Of a DNA stretch of 33,412 nucleotides, positions 17,351-25,803 are shown piece after piece. Source of the stretch: JBBQXK01 sp038251625 (GTDB taxonomy: Bacteria; Pseudomonadota; Alphaproteobacteria; Rhodobacterales; Rhodobacteraceae); contig JBBSBE010000032.1 of NCBI GenBank assembly GCA_038251625.1, forward strand, positions 1 through 33,412, written 5' to 3'. Below the pieces are notes generated by a model. That model was not told where the DNA came from. It searched no databases and was given only the letters and a program-made list of their open reading frames with translations. The position numbers and the translations under genes are program-made. How positions within the stretch are numbered: position 1 is the first letter of the stretch; the number at the start of each line of letters is the position of its first letter.

Positions 17351-18118
17351 ATGGAAGACCACTATCCCCCCCGCCTGATCGCCATGCTTGAGGCTCTGTG
17401 GGGCGAGGGTTTCCTCTCGCCTGGTGGCCCGGAAGAGGTTGCCCGCGTGATCGGCACCCATTCCCTTGCGGGTAAAACCGTTCTCGATATCGGCTGCGGC
17501 GCGGGCGGAATAGACGTGGCTCTGGTCGCCACGCACGGGGCCACCCATGTGACGGGGATCGACGTCGAAGACCCGGTGCTGGCCCGCGCCCGCGACGTGG
17601 TGGCGCAGAGGGGACTAGGGCACCGGATTGGCCTCATCAAGGTAGCGCCCGGCCCGCTGCCCTTTCCACCCGCCACGTTCGACGTGGTCTTTTCGAAGGA
17701 TTCCATCGTCCATATTCCCGACAAGGCTGCCCTGATGGCAGAAGTCGTGCGGGTATTGAAGCCGGGGGGACGGTTCCTGGCATCCGACTGGCTGATCGGC
17801 ACCGAAGCCATCTCTGCGCAGATGCAGGCCTATATCGCCGCCGAGGGCCTTGATTTCGGCATGGCAACACCGGCCCGCTATCGCGCCGCGATGGCGGGTG
17901 CAGGATTGACCGACATCACGATCACTTCGCGCAATGCCTGGTACCGGGATCGCGCGCGCGAAGAACTGGCCCGCCTGCGCGGGCCTGTGGGCGACAAGGC
18001 TGCAGCTTGGGTGGGTGCCGATTTCGTGGCCCACAACATCGCGATCTGGGAACGGATGATCCCCGTGCTCGACACCGGCGAACATTGCCCGACCCACCTG
18101 GCCGCCCGCAAACCCTGA
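17351..18118 (+). CDS. Class I SAM-dependent methyltransferase, PEAMT-like
   Basis: A 255-residue methyltransferase with SAM motif I VLDIGCGAGG (residues 44-53) and the acidic end of strand 2 at GIDVED. The segment FDVVFSKDSIVHIPDK (residues 110-125) closely parallels the SRDTILHI-type element of phosphoethanolamine N-methyltransferases. VVRVLKPGGRFLASDW follows as the usual post-motif. This suggests an N-methyltransferase acting on a small amine, which is unexpected at the end of what looks like a degradation block. It begins two bases after the amidohydrolase stop, with no clear ribosome binding site of its own. It is the last gene of the block and converges on the LysR gene, seven bases away. 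Confidence 0.82.
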   Translation: MEDHYPPRLIAMLEALWGEGFLSPGGPEEVARVIGTHSLAGKTVLDIGCGAGGIDVALVATHGATHVTGIDVEDPVLARARDVVAQRGLGHRIGLIKVAPGPLPFPPATFDVVFSKDSIVHIPDKAALMAEVVRVLKPGGRFLASDWLIGTEAISAQMQAYIAAEGLDFGMATPARYRAAMAGAGLTDITITSRNAWYRDRAREELARLRGPVGDKAAAWVGADFVAHNIAIWERMIPVLDTGEHCPTHLAARKP

Positions 18119-18125
18119 TCACCGG

Positions 18126-19049
18126 TCAGCGCAGGCCAGGCGCCAGCGTCGCAATCTGTGCGACAAGCCACAAAAGGCGCGCGTTCTGCGCATTCCGCCG
18201 ATGCCGCAGGGCGCTGACGGTGAACCGGCGCAATGCGATGGGCGGCGTCATCACAGCCAGCCCGAAGCACGGTGCCATGCGGTGGGCCAATGTCTCGGGC
18301 ACGGTTGCGACGGCGGGTGTTTCAGCCAGAATGGCGAGGGCAGGCAAGAATTGCGGCACGGCCGCGATCACCCGGCGCTCAAGGCCGAGGGTCGCCAGTG
18401 CCTCATCCGCCACCCCGCGCAGGTCGCCACCTGGCGAGACCAGAATATGGGGCAGCGCGGCGTAGCGGGCAGGCGTCAGCGGTTCCTCCCCAAGTACCGA
18501 TCGCTGCCCCACCACGGCATAACCCTGCTGCCAAAGCGGCTGGGCGATCAGGCTGTCGGGAAGGGCCCAGAAATACCCCAAGGCAAGGTCAGCCTTGCCC
18601 TCTGCCAGCGCGTCCATCGCGGCCCGCCGCGCCAGCGGCAGAACCGATAGGCGCAGACCCGGCGCGGTTTGCATGAACCGCTGCACCAGGCCGGGCATCA
18701 CCGCCAACGTCTCGGCGTCAAGCGCCGCCAGCCGGATCACACCACGCTCGGCGCCTGGATCGAAAGGCGCACGGTCGCCCAACGCCTGCCGCATCGCCTC
18801 CAGCGCGGCCGAAAGTGCCGGTTCCAATGCCAGCGCCACCGCCGTGGGGTCAAGCCCGTGCGGACGTCGCAGGAAAAGCGGATCACCGAAAAGATCACGC
18901 AAACGCCGCAGTGCCTGGCTGACGCCGGACGGCGTCAAACCCAGATCGGCCGCAACAGGCGTGGCCTTGCGATGCCGCAAAAGGCCAAGGAAGACGAGGA
19001 TCAGCGTCGGATCAAGACGCCGAAGTTGAGCGTGGCTTACATCAGGCAT
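18126..19049 (-). CDS. LysR family transcriptional regulator
   Basis: A 307-residue LysR-type regulator. The N-terminal winged helix-turn-helix covers about residues 8-65 and includes ATPVAADLGLTPSGVSQALR and LRDLFGDPLFLRRPHGLDPT. The rest is the periplasmic-binding-protein-like effector domain (GVIRLAALDAETLAVMPGLV, then KADLALGYFW). I chose the ATG at 19047-19049 because conserved sequence begins right after it. The frame is open upstream to 19145, which would overlap the divergent gene. It is tail-to-tail with the methyltransferase gene and head-to-head with the DJ-1-like gene. An inverted repeat in the divergent gap makes the DJ-1-like gene its most likely target, although the catabolic block cannot be excluded. 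Confidence 0.88.
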   Translation of the reverse strand: MPDVSHAQLRRLDPTLILVFLGLLRHRKATPVAADLGLTPSGVSQALRRLRDLFGDPLFLRRPHGLDPTAVALALEPALSAALEAMRQALGDRAPFDPGAERGVIRLAALDAETLAVMPGLVQRFMQTAPGLRLSVLPLARRAAMDALAEGKADLALGYFWALPDSLIAQPLWQQGYAVVGQRSVLGEEPLTPARYAALPHILVSPGGDLRGVADEALATLGLERRVIAAVPQFLPALAILAETPAVATVPETLAHRMAPCFGLAVMTPPIALRRFTVSALRHRRNAQNARLLWLVAQIATLAPGLR

Positions 19050-19070
19050 GTTCCGAATTCGTTTTTGCTC

Positions 19071-19094
19071 ATGCTGAGGCGGGTCTATCAGCGT
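19071..19094. promoter_or_regulatory. Inverted repeat in lysR/DJ-1-like divergent gap, candidate LysR site
   Basis: GCTGA (19073-19077), ten bases, then TCAGC (19088-19092) forms an inverted repeat. One mismatch is followed by a further matching pair at the outer ends. Spacing and location in an 82-base divergent gap fit a LysR-type binding site. Evidence is sequence symmetry only. Confidence 0.45.
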
Positions 19095-19131
19095 AGCCAA
19101 ACCCTGCAAAGCCCCCCCGGAAAGGCCCTTC

Positions 19132-19869
19132 ATGACCCGTGCCATCGACAGCTACAGCAAAAAATCCGTGCTGCTGATTGCCGCAAACCCCGCCACCTCA
19201 CCCGTCACCGGATGGCCCGTCGGGTTCTGGTGGGCAGAACTCGTGCATCCCTACTGGGTGTTCACCGAAGCGGGTTACAGCGTCACCATCGCCAGCCCCA
19301 AGGGCGGCGATCTGCAAGCCGATGGCTATTCGGACCCCGAAGATGCCAGCGGCTATTCCGCAGACGACATCCTTTCGCTTGGCTTCAAGAAAAGCCCCAA
19401 GCACGCGGCACTGCTGCAAGCCACCCAGGCCATCGCCGAACTGGATCCTTTGGCCTTTGACGCGATCTTCCTTGCGGGCGGCCAGTCGCCGATGATCACA
19501 ATGGCAGAGGACGCGGCGCTGCATGCGTTCGTGGCCCAAGCCTATGAGGCCGGACGGATCACGGCGATTGTGTGCCATGCCACCGCGATCCTGCTGAAAA
19601 CACGGCTGTCAAACGGTGATCTTCTGGTCACCGGCAGAACATGGACAGGCTTTGCCGACGCAGAGGAAGACTTTGCAGATGGCTGGGCCGGCCTGACGAT
19701 TCAGCCGTTTCGCATCGAAACTGCGGCGCGCAAGCTGTCTGCCTCGAATTTCATTGTCAACGCAGCCTTCAAACCCTTCGCCATACGTGACGGGAACCTT
19801 ATCACCGGGCAGCAGCAGTTTTCGGGTGCAGCGGCGGCAGACCTCGTGGTGCAGGCCCTCGGTCGCTAG
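19132..19869 (+). CDS. DJ-1/PfpI family protein (type 1 glutamine amidotransferase-like, Hsp31-related)
   Basis: A 245-residue DJ-1/PfpI superfamily protein. The nucleophile elbow is AIVCHATA with C148-H149, and an acidic partner is likely E36 in FWWAELVHPY. The sequence GYSVTIASPKGGDLQADGYS is typical of the Hsp31/YhbO-like branch. Known members include glyoxalase III, chaperone/deglycase candidates and stress proteins, and the exact activity here cannot be told. GGAAAGG lies six bases before the ATG. The gene is divergent from the LysR gene and probably controlled by it. Its stop shares the bases CTAG with that of the convergent RTX gene. Confidence 0.87.
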   Translation: MTRAIDSYSKKSVLLIAANPATSPVTGWPVGFWWAELVHPYWVFTEAGYSVTIASPKGGDLQADGYSDPEDASGYSADDILSLGFKKSPKHAALLQATQAIAELDPLAFDAIFLAGGQSPMITMAEDAALHAFVAQAYEAGRITAIVCHATAILLKTRLSNGDLLVTGRTWTGFADAEEDFADGWAGLTIQPFRIETAARKLSASNFIVNAAFKPFAIRDGNLITGQQQFSGAAAADLVVQALGR

Positions 19870-22800
19870 GCCGCCAGCAACACCCGTGCTTCATGCGCCT
19901 TCAGCGTGATCCGTGCCGCCGCATAGGGCTGACCTTGCGACAACTCTGGGAAAAGCGCAAAAATCTCATCGCGTTGCGCGGCATCCATTTTGCCCATCGT
20001 GCCCGCACCGGGCTGGAAACTTTCGCTCCACGATCCTTCGGCGCGCACAATCTCGTGCCGGTCAAAAAGGATGTGGACATAGCTTACAGGCGCCGCCGGG
20101 GCACGGGTGATGCCCGGCTGGCCCACAAGGTGGATCGCGGCCACCAGCACCTCATGCTCGCCGAACAGCAGCTCGGACCGCATGCCACTGATCAGCATCC
20201 GGTGCTGGGGTGACACGGTCAGATCGCGTTCAGGCATGCCCGCACCCAGCGCTCCGGCGGCAATGTGCACCGGGCGCAAGGCGCCGCGCACCGTTGTTTC
20301 GGCCAGTGACAGATCGCGCCGTCCGATCCAGCGCAGTACCTGCCAGCCGCTGTCGCGCGTCAGCACCCTGTCACCCGGAACCAGCGTTTCCACAAGGCGC
20401 GGCCCGCCGACCGTGTCGATGATCGTGCCGGGGGTAAAGCAGGGGATGACCGTCTCGATGTTCGAGAACGTCATAGACCCCACGATGGCGCCGCCCGCGT
20501 CGAGAAACTGCACCGTTCCATTCTCGCGGTTGGCGGGATCGTAGATGATGTTGGTCAGCGCCTTGCCGTAAGCCCGCAGGTCCAGCACGTCGGTATCGCC
20601 GTCGCCAGCATCCTCGTCGCCGTCGATCACATCACCGGCGCCGCCAAAGAACGTATCGTTGCCCTGCCCGCCCTGCAGCGTATCGGCCCCATCGCCGCCC
20701 GTCAGACGGTCGTTCCCGTCACCGCCAGAGATCAGATCGTCGCCCGCATCGCCGTAAAGATCGTCGTCGCCACCCTCGCCCGAGATCGTGTCGTTACCGG
20801 ACCCGCCATAGACGGTATCGTTCCCAAGGCCGCTCCAGACGCGGTCGTTCCCGGCCCCGCCGTAGACAAGGTTCAGGCCGTCCAGCTGCACACCGGCCGC
20901 ATCGTCGATGGTGTCGTCGCCATCGCCACCGAAAACCGTGTCGTTGCCAGCGCCAAAAAGGATCTGATCGTTGCCGTCACCACCATCGATCAGGTCGTCG
21001 CCGTCGCCCGCATCGATGGTGTCGTTCCCGGCGTCACCCTGCAGCGTATCGTTGCCCGACCCACCGAAAAGCTGATCGGCATCGGCCCCCCCGGACAACA
21101 GGTCATTCCCGTCGCCGCCGATCAGGGTATCGGTTCCCGCATCCCCGAACAGCTGATCGTCATCCGCGCCGCCCGACAGCACGTCATTGCCAAGGCCACC
21201 ATAGATCGTGTCGTTCCCGGCATCCCCCGAAAGGACGTCGATCCCATCACCACCGGAAAGGCTGTCAGCCCCATCCCCACCCGACAGCGTGTCGTCGCCC
21301 GCGCCGCCATCCAGCGTGTCGTTGCCCGCATCACCGCTCAGGCTGTCGTTTCCAACCCCCCCGATCAGTCTGTCGTTGCCGTCCCCGCCCGACAGCGTGT
21401 CGTTCCCATCGCCCCCGTCCAGCGTGTCATTGCCGGTTCCGCCGAATAGGCTGTCATTGCCAAGGCCGCCAAAGAGCGCGTCATCATTGGCATCCCCCAG
21501 CAGCGTATCGTTGCCGTCGCCGCCGAAAAGCTGGTCATTGGCGTCGCCGCCCGACAGGCTGTCGTCTCCTGTGCCGCCGTAAAGGCTGTCGATGCCGGCG
21601 CCACCAAGCAAGGTGTCATTGCCGATACCGCCAAAGACGGTGTCATTTCCGTCGCCCGCGTCGACAAAGTCATCATCGGTCGGGATCGCCTGGAATTGCA
21701 CATCCGAGACATAGATCAGCTGGCCGCTGGCAAAGCCGTTGTTGTAGTCGATATCGACCCGGGTGACGGGTCCCGGGATCGTGACCAGCACCGACCCGCG
21801 CGCGTCGACAGCGCTGTCGTTCCCTTCGCCCGCCGTCAGCACGTTGCCCGCCGCGGTATCGTTGCCGTAGATGGTAAAGGTCACCGGCACCAGGTTGCCG
21901 TTCGCATCGTAAGCGTTGATCGTGATGATGTCCTGCCAGGACCCGTTGGCGGCATCCACGTCGTTCAAGAGGAACTTGACGCCACCGACCGCATTCTGAA
22001 AGCCCGAGCCCGCAACGGCCGTGAAATCGAAGCGCGCGGTCGATGTGTTCCCAAGCCCCGTTCCGGCAAGGTAGAGGTTCGAGGTCGCGCTGAAGCTTTC
22101 GCCCGGCGGCACGTAGACGGAAGAAGAGCTTTCGATCGAGAACTCGGTCGCAGCACCGTCGTTCGTGAAACTGACGGCCACGTTGATGCCGCCGGTATCC
22201 TGCGTGACACCGCCCACAACGTTGGTCTCGTCCGCACCCGCAAGGCTCCAGTTCAGGTCGAGCGCGGTGTTGGTCAGCGTATCGGGCCCGGCGGTGATGG
22301 AATCGTTCCCTGCGCCACCAAGGATCGTGTCGTTCCCGGCCCCGCCCACGATGGTATCGTTGCCCACACCGCCGTCGATCAGGTTTTCGCCCGCAGTGCC
22401 CGTCAGGCTGTCGGCCTGCGCGCTGCCCGTGACATTCTCGATACTGGCAAGCGTATCGGTCCCTTCGCCCGTCGCCGTGCCCGTGGTCAGGTTCACCGTG
22501 ACCCCGGTCAGCGAAGCGGTGTAATCGGCCGTATCAATGCCAGTCCCACCATTCAGAACATCATTGCCCAACCCGCCAACCAGCGTGTCATTGCCCGCCC
22601 CGCCGAAAAGCTGATCGTTCCCCGACCCGCCGCTCAGGATGTTGGCCTGTGCGTCGCCGGTTATGGTGTCGTTGCCGCTGCCACCGATCACATTCTCGAT
22701 GCTGATCAGCGTATCCGTGCCGTCGCCCGTCGCCGTGCCAGTGGTGAGGTTGACGGTCAGGTTTCCGGTCGACCCTGCAAAACTGGCCGTGTCGCGCCCG

Positions 22801-23066
22801 TTGCCACCGTTCAGCGTGTCGTTGCCCGACCCGCCGATCAGCGTGTCATCGCCCTCGCCGCCGAAAAGCTGATCGTTGTTGTTGCCGCCGTCGAGCAGAT
22901 CGTTGCCGTCGTTGCCGTTCAGCGTGTCATTGCCACTGCCGCCATAGACGGAATCGTTGCCGCCGTTGCCCGACAGGCTGTCGGCGCCGTTTCCACCATA
23001 GATATCGTCATCGCCGGCACCGCCATTCAGCGTGTCGTTGCCACCAGTGCCGTTGAACGTCGCCAT
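19866..23066 (-). CDS. Large RTX calcium-binding protein with C-terminal Hint domain
   Basis: A 1066-residue protein built of RTX nonapeptides (GGxGxDxLx). Array 1 spans about residues 7-260 and array 2 about 467-830. Between them is a non-repeat domain (about 261-465, starting TLTNTALDLNWSLAG) of beta-rich character. A Hint_2-type (hedgehog/intein-like) domain runs from CFTPGTIIDT (C876) to the end, with SPQHRML at its core. Array 1 contains two copies of a VNLTTGTATGxGTDTL-type unit. There is no Sec signal. RTX proteins of this type normally leave by type I secretion and fold with calcium outside the cell, but no transporter genes are nearby. I chose ATG 23066 (MATFNGTGGND); a TTG at 23093 is possible. 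Its role could be adhesion, surface layer or matrix. Confidence 0.88.
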   Translation of the reverse strand: MATFNGTGGNDTLNGGAGDDDIYGGNGADSLSGNGGNDSVYGGSGNDTLNGNDGNDLLDGGNNNDQLFGGEGDDTLIGGSGNDTLNGGNGRDTASFAGSTGNLTVNLTTGTATGDGTDTLISIENVIGGSGNDTITGDAQANILSGGSGNDQLFGGAGNDTLVGGLGNDVLNGGTGIDTADYTASLTGVTVNLTTGTATGEGTDTLASIENVTGSAQADSLTGTAGENLIDGGVGNDTIVGGAGNDTILGGAGNDSITAGPDTLTNTALDLNWSLAGADETNVVGGVTQDTGGINVAVSFTNDGAATEFSIESSSSVYVPPGESFSATSNLYLAGTGLGNTSTARFDFTAVAGSGFQNAVGGVKFLLNDVDAANGSWQDIITINAYDANGNLVPVTFTIYGNDTAAGNVLTAGEGNDSAVDARGSVLVTIPGPVTRVDIDYNNGFASGQLIYVSDVQFQAIPTDDDFVDAGDGNDTVFGGIGNDTLLGGAGIDSLYGGTGDDSLSGGDANDQLFGGDGNDTLLGDANDDALFGGLGNDSLFGGTGNDTLDGGDGNDTLSGGDGNDRLIGGVGNDSLSGDAGNDTLDGGAGDDTLSGGDGADSLSGGDGIDVLSGDAGNDTIYGGLGNDVLSGGADDDQLFGDAGTDTLIGGDGNDLLSGGADADQLFGGSGNDTLQGDAGNDTIDAGDGDDLIDGGDGNDQILFGAGNDTVFGGDGDDTIDDAAGVQLDGLNLVYGGAGNDRVWSGLGNDTVYGGSGNDTISGEGGDDDLYGDAGDDLISGGDGNDRLTGGDGADTLQGGQGNDTFFGGAGDVIDGDEDAGDGDTDVLDLRAYGKALTNIIYDPANRENGTVQFLDAGGAIVGSMTFSNIETVIPCFTPGTIIDTVGGPRLVETLVPGDRVLTRDSGWQVLRWIGRRDLSLAETTVRGALRPVHIAAGALGAGMPERDLTVSPQHRMLISGMRSELLFGEHEVLVAAIHLVGQPGITRAPAAPVSYVHILFDRHEIVRAEGSWSESFQPGAGTMGKMDAAQRDEIFALFPELSQGQPYAAARITLKAHEARVLLAA

Positions 23067-23202
23067 TCCCGTTTTTCCATGCCCCGAGCCCAAATGGCCC
23101 GGCGATCAGACCCTGTTGGACCGGGATACGGGCATCCATATGGTTCGCCCGGAAAAACGCGCGGCGAATTCAAGGCATCATTGCGATGCGCCAAAATGCA
23201 AA

Positions 23203-23223
23203 CGGGGGCCAAAAAGGCCCCCG
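23203..23223 (-). terminator. Rho-independent terminator between the two RTX genes
   Basis: A perfect 8-bp GC stem (CGGGGGCC / GGCCCCCG) with a five-base loop is followed on the minus strand by TTTGCATTTT. It sits about 40 bases after the stop of the upstream RTX/Hint gene. It should end that transcript, so the two RTX genes are probably separate transcription units. Confidence 0.8.
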
Positions 23224-23263
23224 TCGTTCCGCCCGGCTTTCACCCGGCGGTGCTGCATAACCG

Positions 23264-25624
23264 TTACCGCTGATACAGCAGGTTCGCCTCGTGCTTTTTC
23301 AACGTCTTGCGCGCGGCACCATAGGCGCCGACACCGGCTTCCGTCCGCAGATCGGGGAAAAGTTCGAAGATCTCGTTGCGCTGTGCATTGCCAAGACCCT
23401 TCAGCGAAAAATCCCCGGGCTGGAAGCTTTCGGTCCAGGCGCCATTCGCCAGCACAACCTCGTGGCTGTCGAACATGAAGTGGATGTAGGTCGTGCCCGC
23501 GCTGTCCACGGCATGGATCCCGCGGGCCCCCACCAGATGCTTGGCCGCCACCAGAACCTCATGCTCTTCGAAGTACAGCGCAGTCCGGTCATTGGCGACC
23601 AGCATGCGGTGGTTCGGGCTGACCAGCATGTCCTCTTCGGGCAGACCGTTGCCAAGGCTGCCCTTGCGAATCAGAACCGGCTTCATGTGCGGATTGGCAC
23701 AAAGCGTCGCCCAGTCCAGGTGCTTTGTCCCGAACCAGCGGATTTCCTGAATGCCGTTGTCGCGCGTGATGATCTTGTCGCCGGGTTTCAGGCTTTCCAC
23801 CGGTACTTCGCCCTTCGGCGTCGCGATCAGCGTGCCGGGGGTAAAACAGATCGGACCATCGGTGATCACGTTCTCGATGTTGCGGAAGTTCAGCCTGCCG
23901 GTTTCTATCCCGTCAGCATCAAGGAACGACACAAAGCCGTTTTCGGGGTTGTCATCGGCATAGGTCACGGTCAGCGGGCCCGCGCCGGTCAGGTCCAGCG
24001 TATCGAAATCGTCGCCGTCTTCACTGCCGTCGATCTCGTCGCCGATACCGTCCCCGGCCGACCCGACCAGGAACACGTCGCGGTCGGCGCCGCCAACCAG
24101 CAGGTCCGCACCTTGCCCGCCAGTGATCGTGTCATTGCCCGTTCCGCCAAAGACAGTGTCGTTGTCGACCCCGCCAAACAGAACATCGTCTCCACCCTCG
24201 CCAAGGATCAGGTCGTTGTCGTCAAGGCCATAGATCGTGTCATTGCCCGACCCGCCCAGCAATGTATCGCGCCCGTTGTCGGGGCGCAGGTCGCCCTCTG
24301 CGTCGGGAATGTTCACGTTATCCGGGAAATCGGGGGACAGCCCGCCGTAGATCAGGTCGTTACCCGTTCCGCCGTCCACGAAATCCGCACCCTCGCCCCC
24401 GACGATGGTGTCGTTCCCGTCGCCGCCATAGACGGTGTCGTCATCCACCCCGGCGTTGATCGCATCGGCGCCGCTGCCACCGTAGATCAGGTCGTTGTCG
24501 TCCCCGGTCAGGATCGTATCGTTTCCCGCACCGCCATAAACGGTATCGCGGTCGTCAAAGGGGTCGCTGTCGGCGGGGTAAAGCCCGGGATATCCACGAT
24601 CGGGCAGCGGCACGCCAGAGCGGGTGTCGATGTAATCGTCCCCGTTGCCGCCAAAGGCCTGGTCCGATCCTGCGCCACCCAGCAGCGTGTCATTGCCGCG
24701 CCCGCCATAAAGCCGGTCGTTTCCGGCGCCGCCGTCCAGCAGGTCGTCGCCTTCACCCCCGTCCAGCAGGTCGTGGCCAGTACCGCCCTCCACGACATCG
24801 TTGCCGATGCCCGCGTAGACAGTATCGTTGCCCGCGCCAGCGCGAACGTAATCATCGTTCGGGCCAGCCCCCGGCAGAACGGCATCGGCATTGTCGATCC
24901 GGTCGCCGTCAGGATCGCCGGTGTAGTTGATGTCGATCAGATCGCTGCCCGCCGTCCCGTCCACGTAGCCGTCCGAGGTCGAGGATGGCGGGCCGATGTT
25001 GTCCACACTGTCGGAAATCTGGAAGTACTCGACCGATCCCTTGAAATAGCTGTCCAGATTGTTCAACAGATACGGATCGGAATGCGATTGCCCCGCGCCG
25101 ACCATCCACTTCTGGTTGATATCACCCATGTCCATTGTCAGCCCGGCCGGGGTGTCATCGCTGAAACTCGTTCCTGCGGTGACGTTCTTGATCACAACCT
25201 GACCGCCGCTTGCGACATCCCACGAATAGGACAGGTTCACCTCGTCGCCCGCCGCCAGAAAGCCCGCTGCGGTCTGAAAGGTGGTGCTGGACCCCGCAGT
25301 TTCGTGCGTGATCCGGATCGACCCGTCCTTCAGCACTTCCGCCCGGAACCCGCCGTCCGTCTGCCCCACCGAATCGCGCGACAGGATGGTCTGGGTGCCC
25401 TTCGGGCAGGCAGCCTGCGCAAACTGGATTTCCAACGTTCCCCTATCCAGCTGGAACGCGTCCGAGAAGAACTTGACCTTGTCGTTCCTGCCGTCGAGCC
25501 ACGCCCGCCCACCCACACCGGCTGCGCCGTCGGTGTAGGTACCGTCTTGTGCTCCATCTCCAACTGCGCTGTCCGCGGCAACCGTGCCGGCATCATCGAA
25601 GTTGTAAAGCGCAATAACCGGCAT
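23264..25624 (-). CDS. RTX protein with N-terminal LamG/ConA-like domain and C-terminal Hint domain
   Basis: A 786-residue protein. Residues 1 to about 210 look like a laminin-G/concanavalin-type jelly roll (MPVIALYNFDD, then GTLEIQFAQA, ITHETAGSSTTF and YFKGSVEYFQIS). RTX repeats with acidic inserts follow (about 245-560). A Hint_2 domain runs from CFTPGTLIAT (C593) to the end. The Hint domain aligns almost without gaps to that of the neighbouring RTX protein (SPNHRML versus SPQHRML; EVLVAAKHLVG versus EVLVAAIHLVG), pointing to a shared ancestor. AAAGGGA lies about seven bases before the ATG at 25622-25624. It is probably secreted by a type I system encoded elsewhere and could bind surface glycans. 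The function is not known. Confidence 0.87.
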   Translation of the reverse strand: MPVIALYNFDDAGTVAADSAVGDGAQDGTYTDGAAGVGGRAWLDGRNDKVKFFSDAFQLDRGTLEIQFAQAACPKGTQTILSRDSVGQTDGGFRAEVLKDGSIRITHETAGSSTTFQTAAGFLAAGDEVNLSYSWDVASGGQVVIKNVTAGTSFSDDTPAGLTMDMGDINQKWMVGAGQSHSDPYLLNNLDSYFKGSVEYFQISDSVDNIGPPSSTSDGYVDGTAGSDLIDINYTGDPDGDRIDNADAVLPGAGPNDDYVRAGAGNDTVYAGIGNDVVEGGTGHDLLDGGEGDDLLDGGAGNDRLYGGRGNDTLLGGAGSDQAFGGNGDDYIDTRSGVPLPDRGYPGLYPADSDPFDDRDTVYGGAGNDTILTGDDNDLIYGGSGADAINAGVDDDTVYGGDGNDTIVGGEGADFVDGGTGNDLIYGGLSPDFPDNVNIPDAEGDLRPDNGRDTLLGGSGNDTIYGLDDNDLILGEGGDDVLFGGVDNDTVFGGTGNDTITGGQGADLLVGGADRDVFLVGSAGDGIGDEIDGSEDGDDFDTLDLTGAGPLTVTYADDNPENGFVSFLDADGIETGRLNFRNIENVITDGPICFTPGTLIATPKGEVPVESLKPGDKIITRDNGIQEIRWFGTKHLDWATLCANPHMKPVLIRKGSLGNGLPEEDMLVSPNHRMLVANDRTALYFEEHEVLVAAKHLVGARGIHAVDSAGTTYIHFMFDSHEVVLANGAWTESFQPGDFSLKGLGNAQRNEIFELFPDLRTEAGVGAYGAARKTLKKHEANLLYQR

Positions 25625-25769
25625 TCTATATTCCCTTTGCAGCAGCACCCGTCGAACACAGGCGTTAGATACCGGACAACACCAAAGTGCCCGGGAAACA
25701 GCCGCCGAACCCCACTCGCGCAGGACGCCCGGACGGTTCGGTCCATGTCAGGTTTCAGAGCGCGAAGTA

Positions 25770-25803
25770 GCGCGCAGGCCCTGCAAATCAGGGCCATGCG
25801 CGC
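25770..25803. other. Long stable hairpin in the intergenic region
   Basis: GCGCGC-A-GGCCCTG, loop CAAAT, then CAGGGCC-AT-GCGCGC. Thirteen GC-rich pairs are interrupted by one small asymmetric bulge. No U-tract follows on either strand, so it is not an ordinary terminator. It would lie in the leader of a transcript from the RTX gene if that promoter is distal, or in an unannotated RNA. Confidence 0.55.

Noticed and set aside
20640..23060. Regularly spaced DNA repeats that could suggest a CRISPR or satellite array
   Set aside because: The repeats vary in sequence, have 27-base or similar multiples-of-three periodicity, and encode RTX nonapeptides in frame. There are no unique spacers and no cas genes.
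21696..23273. 525-codon plus-strand frame opposite the other RTX gene
   Set aside because: It is the same shadow effect of repetitive GC-rich RTX codons on the opposite strand. It has no signal, domain or ribosome binding site.
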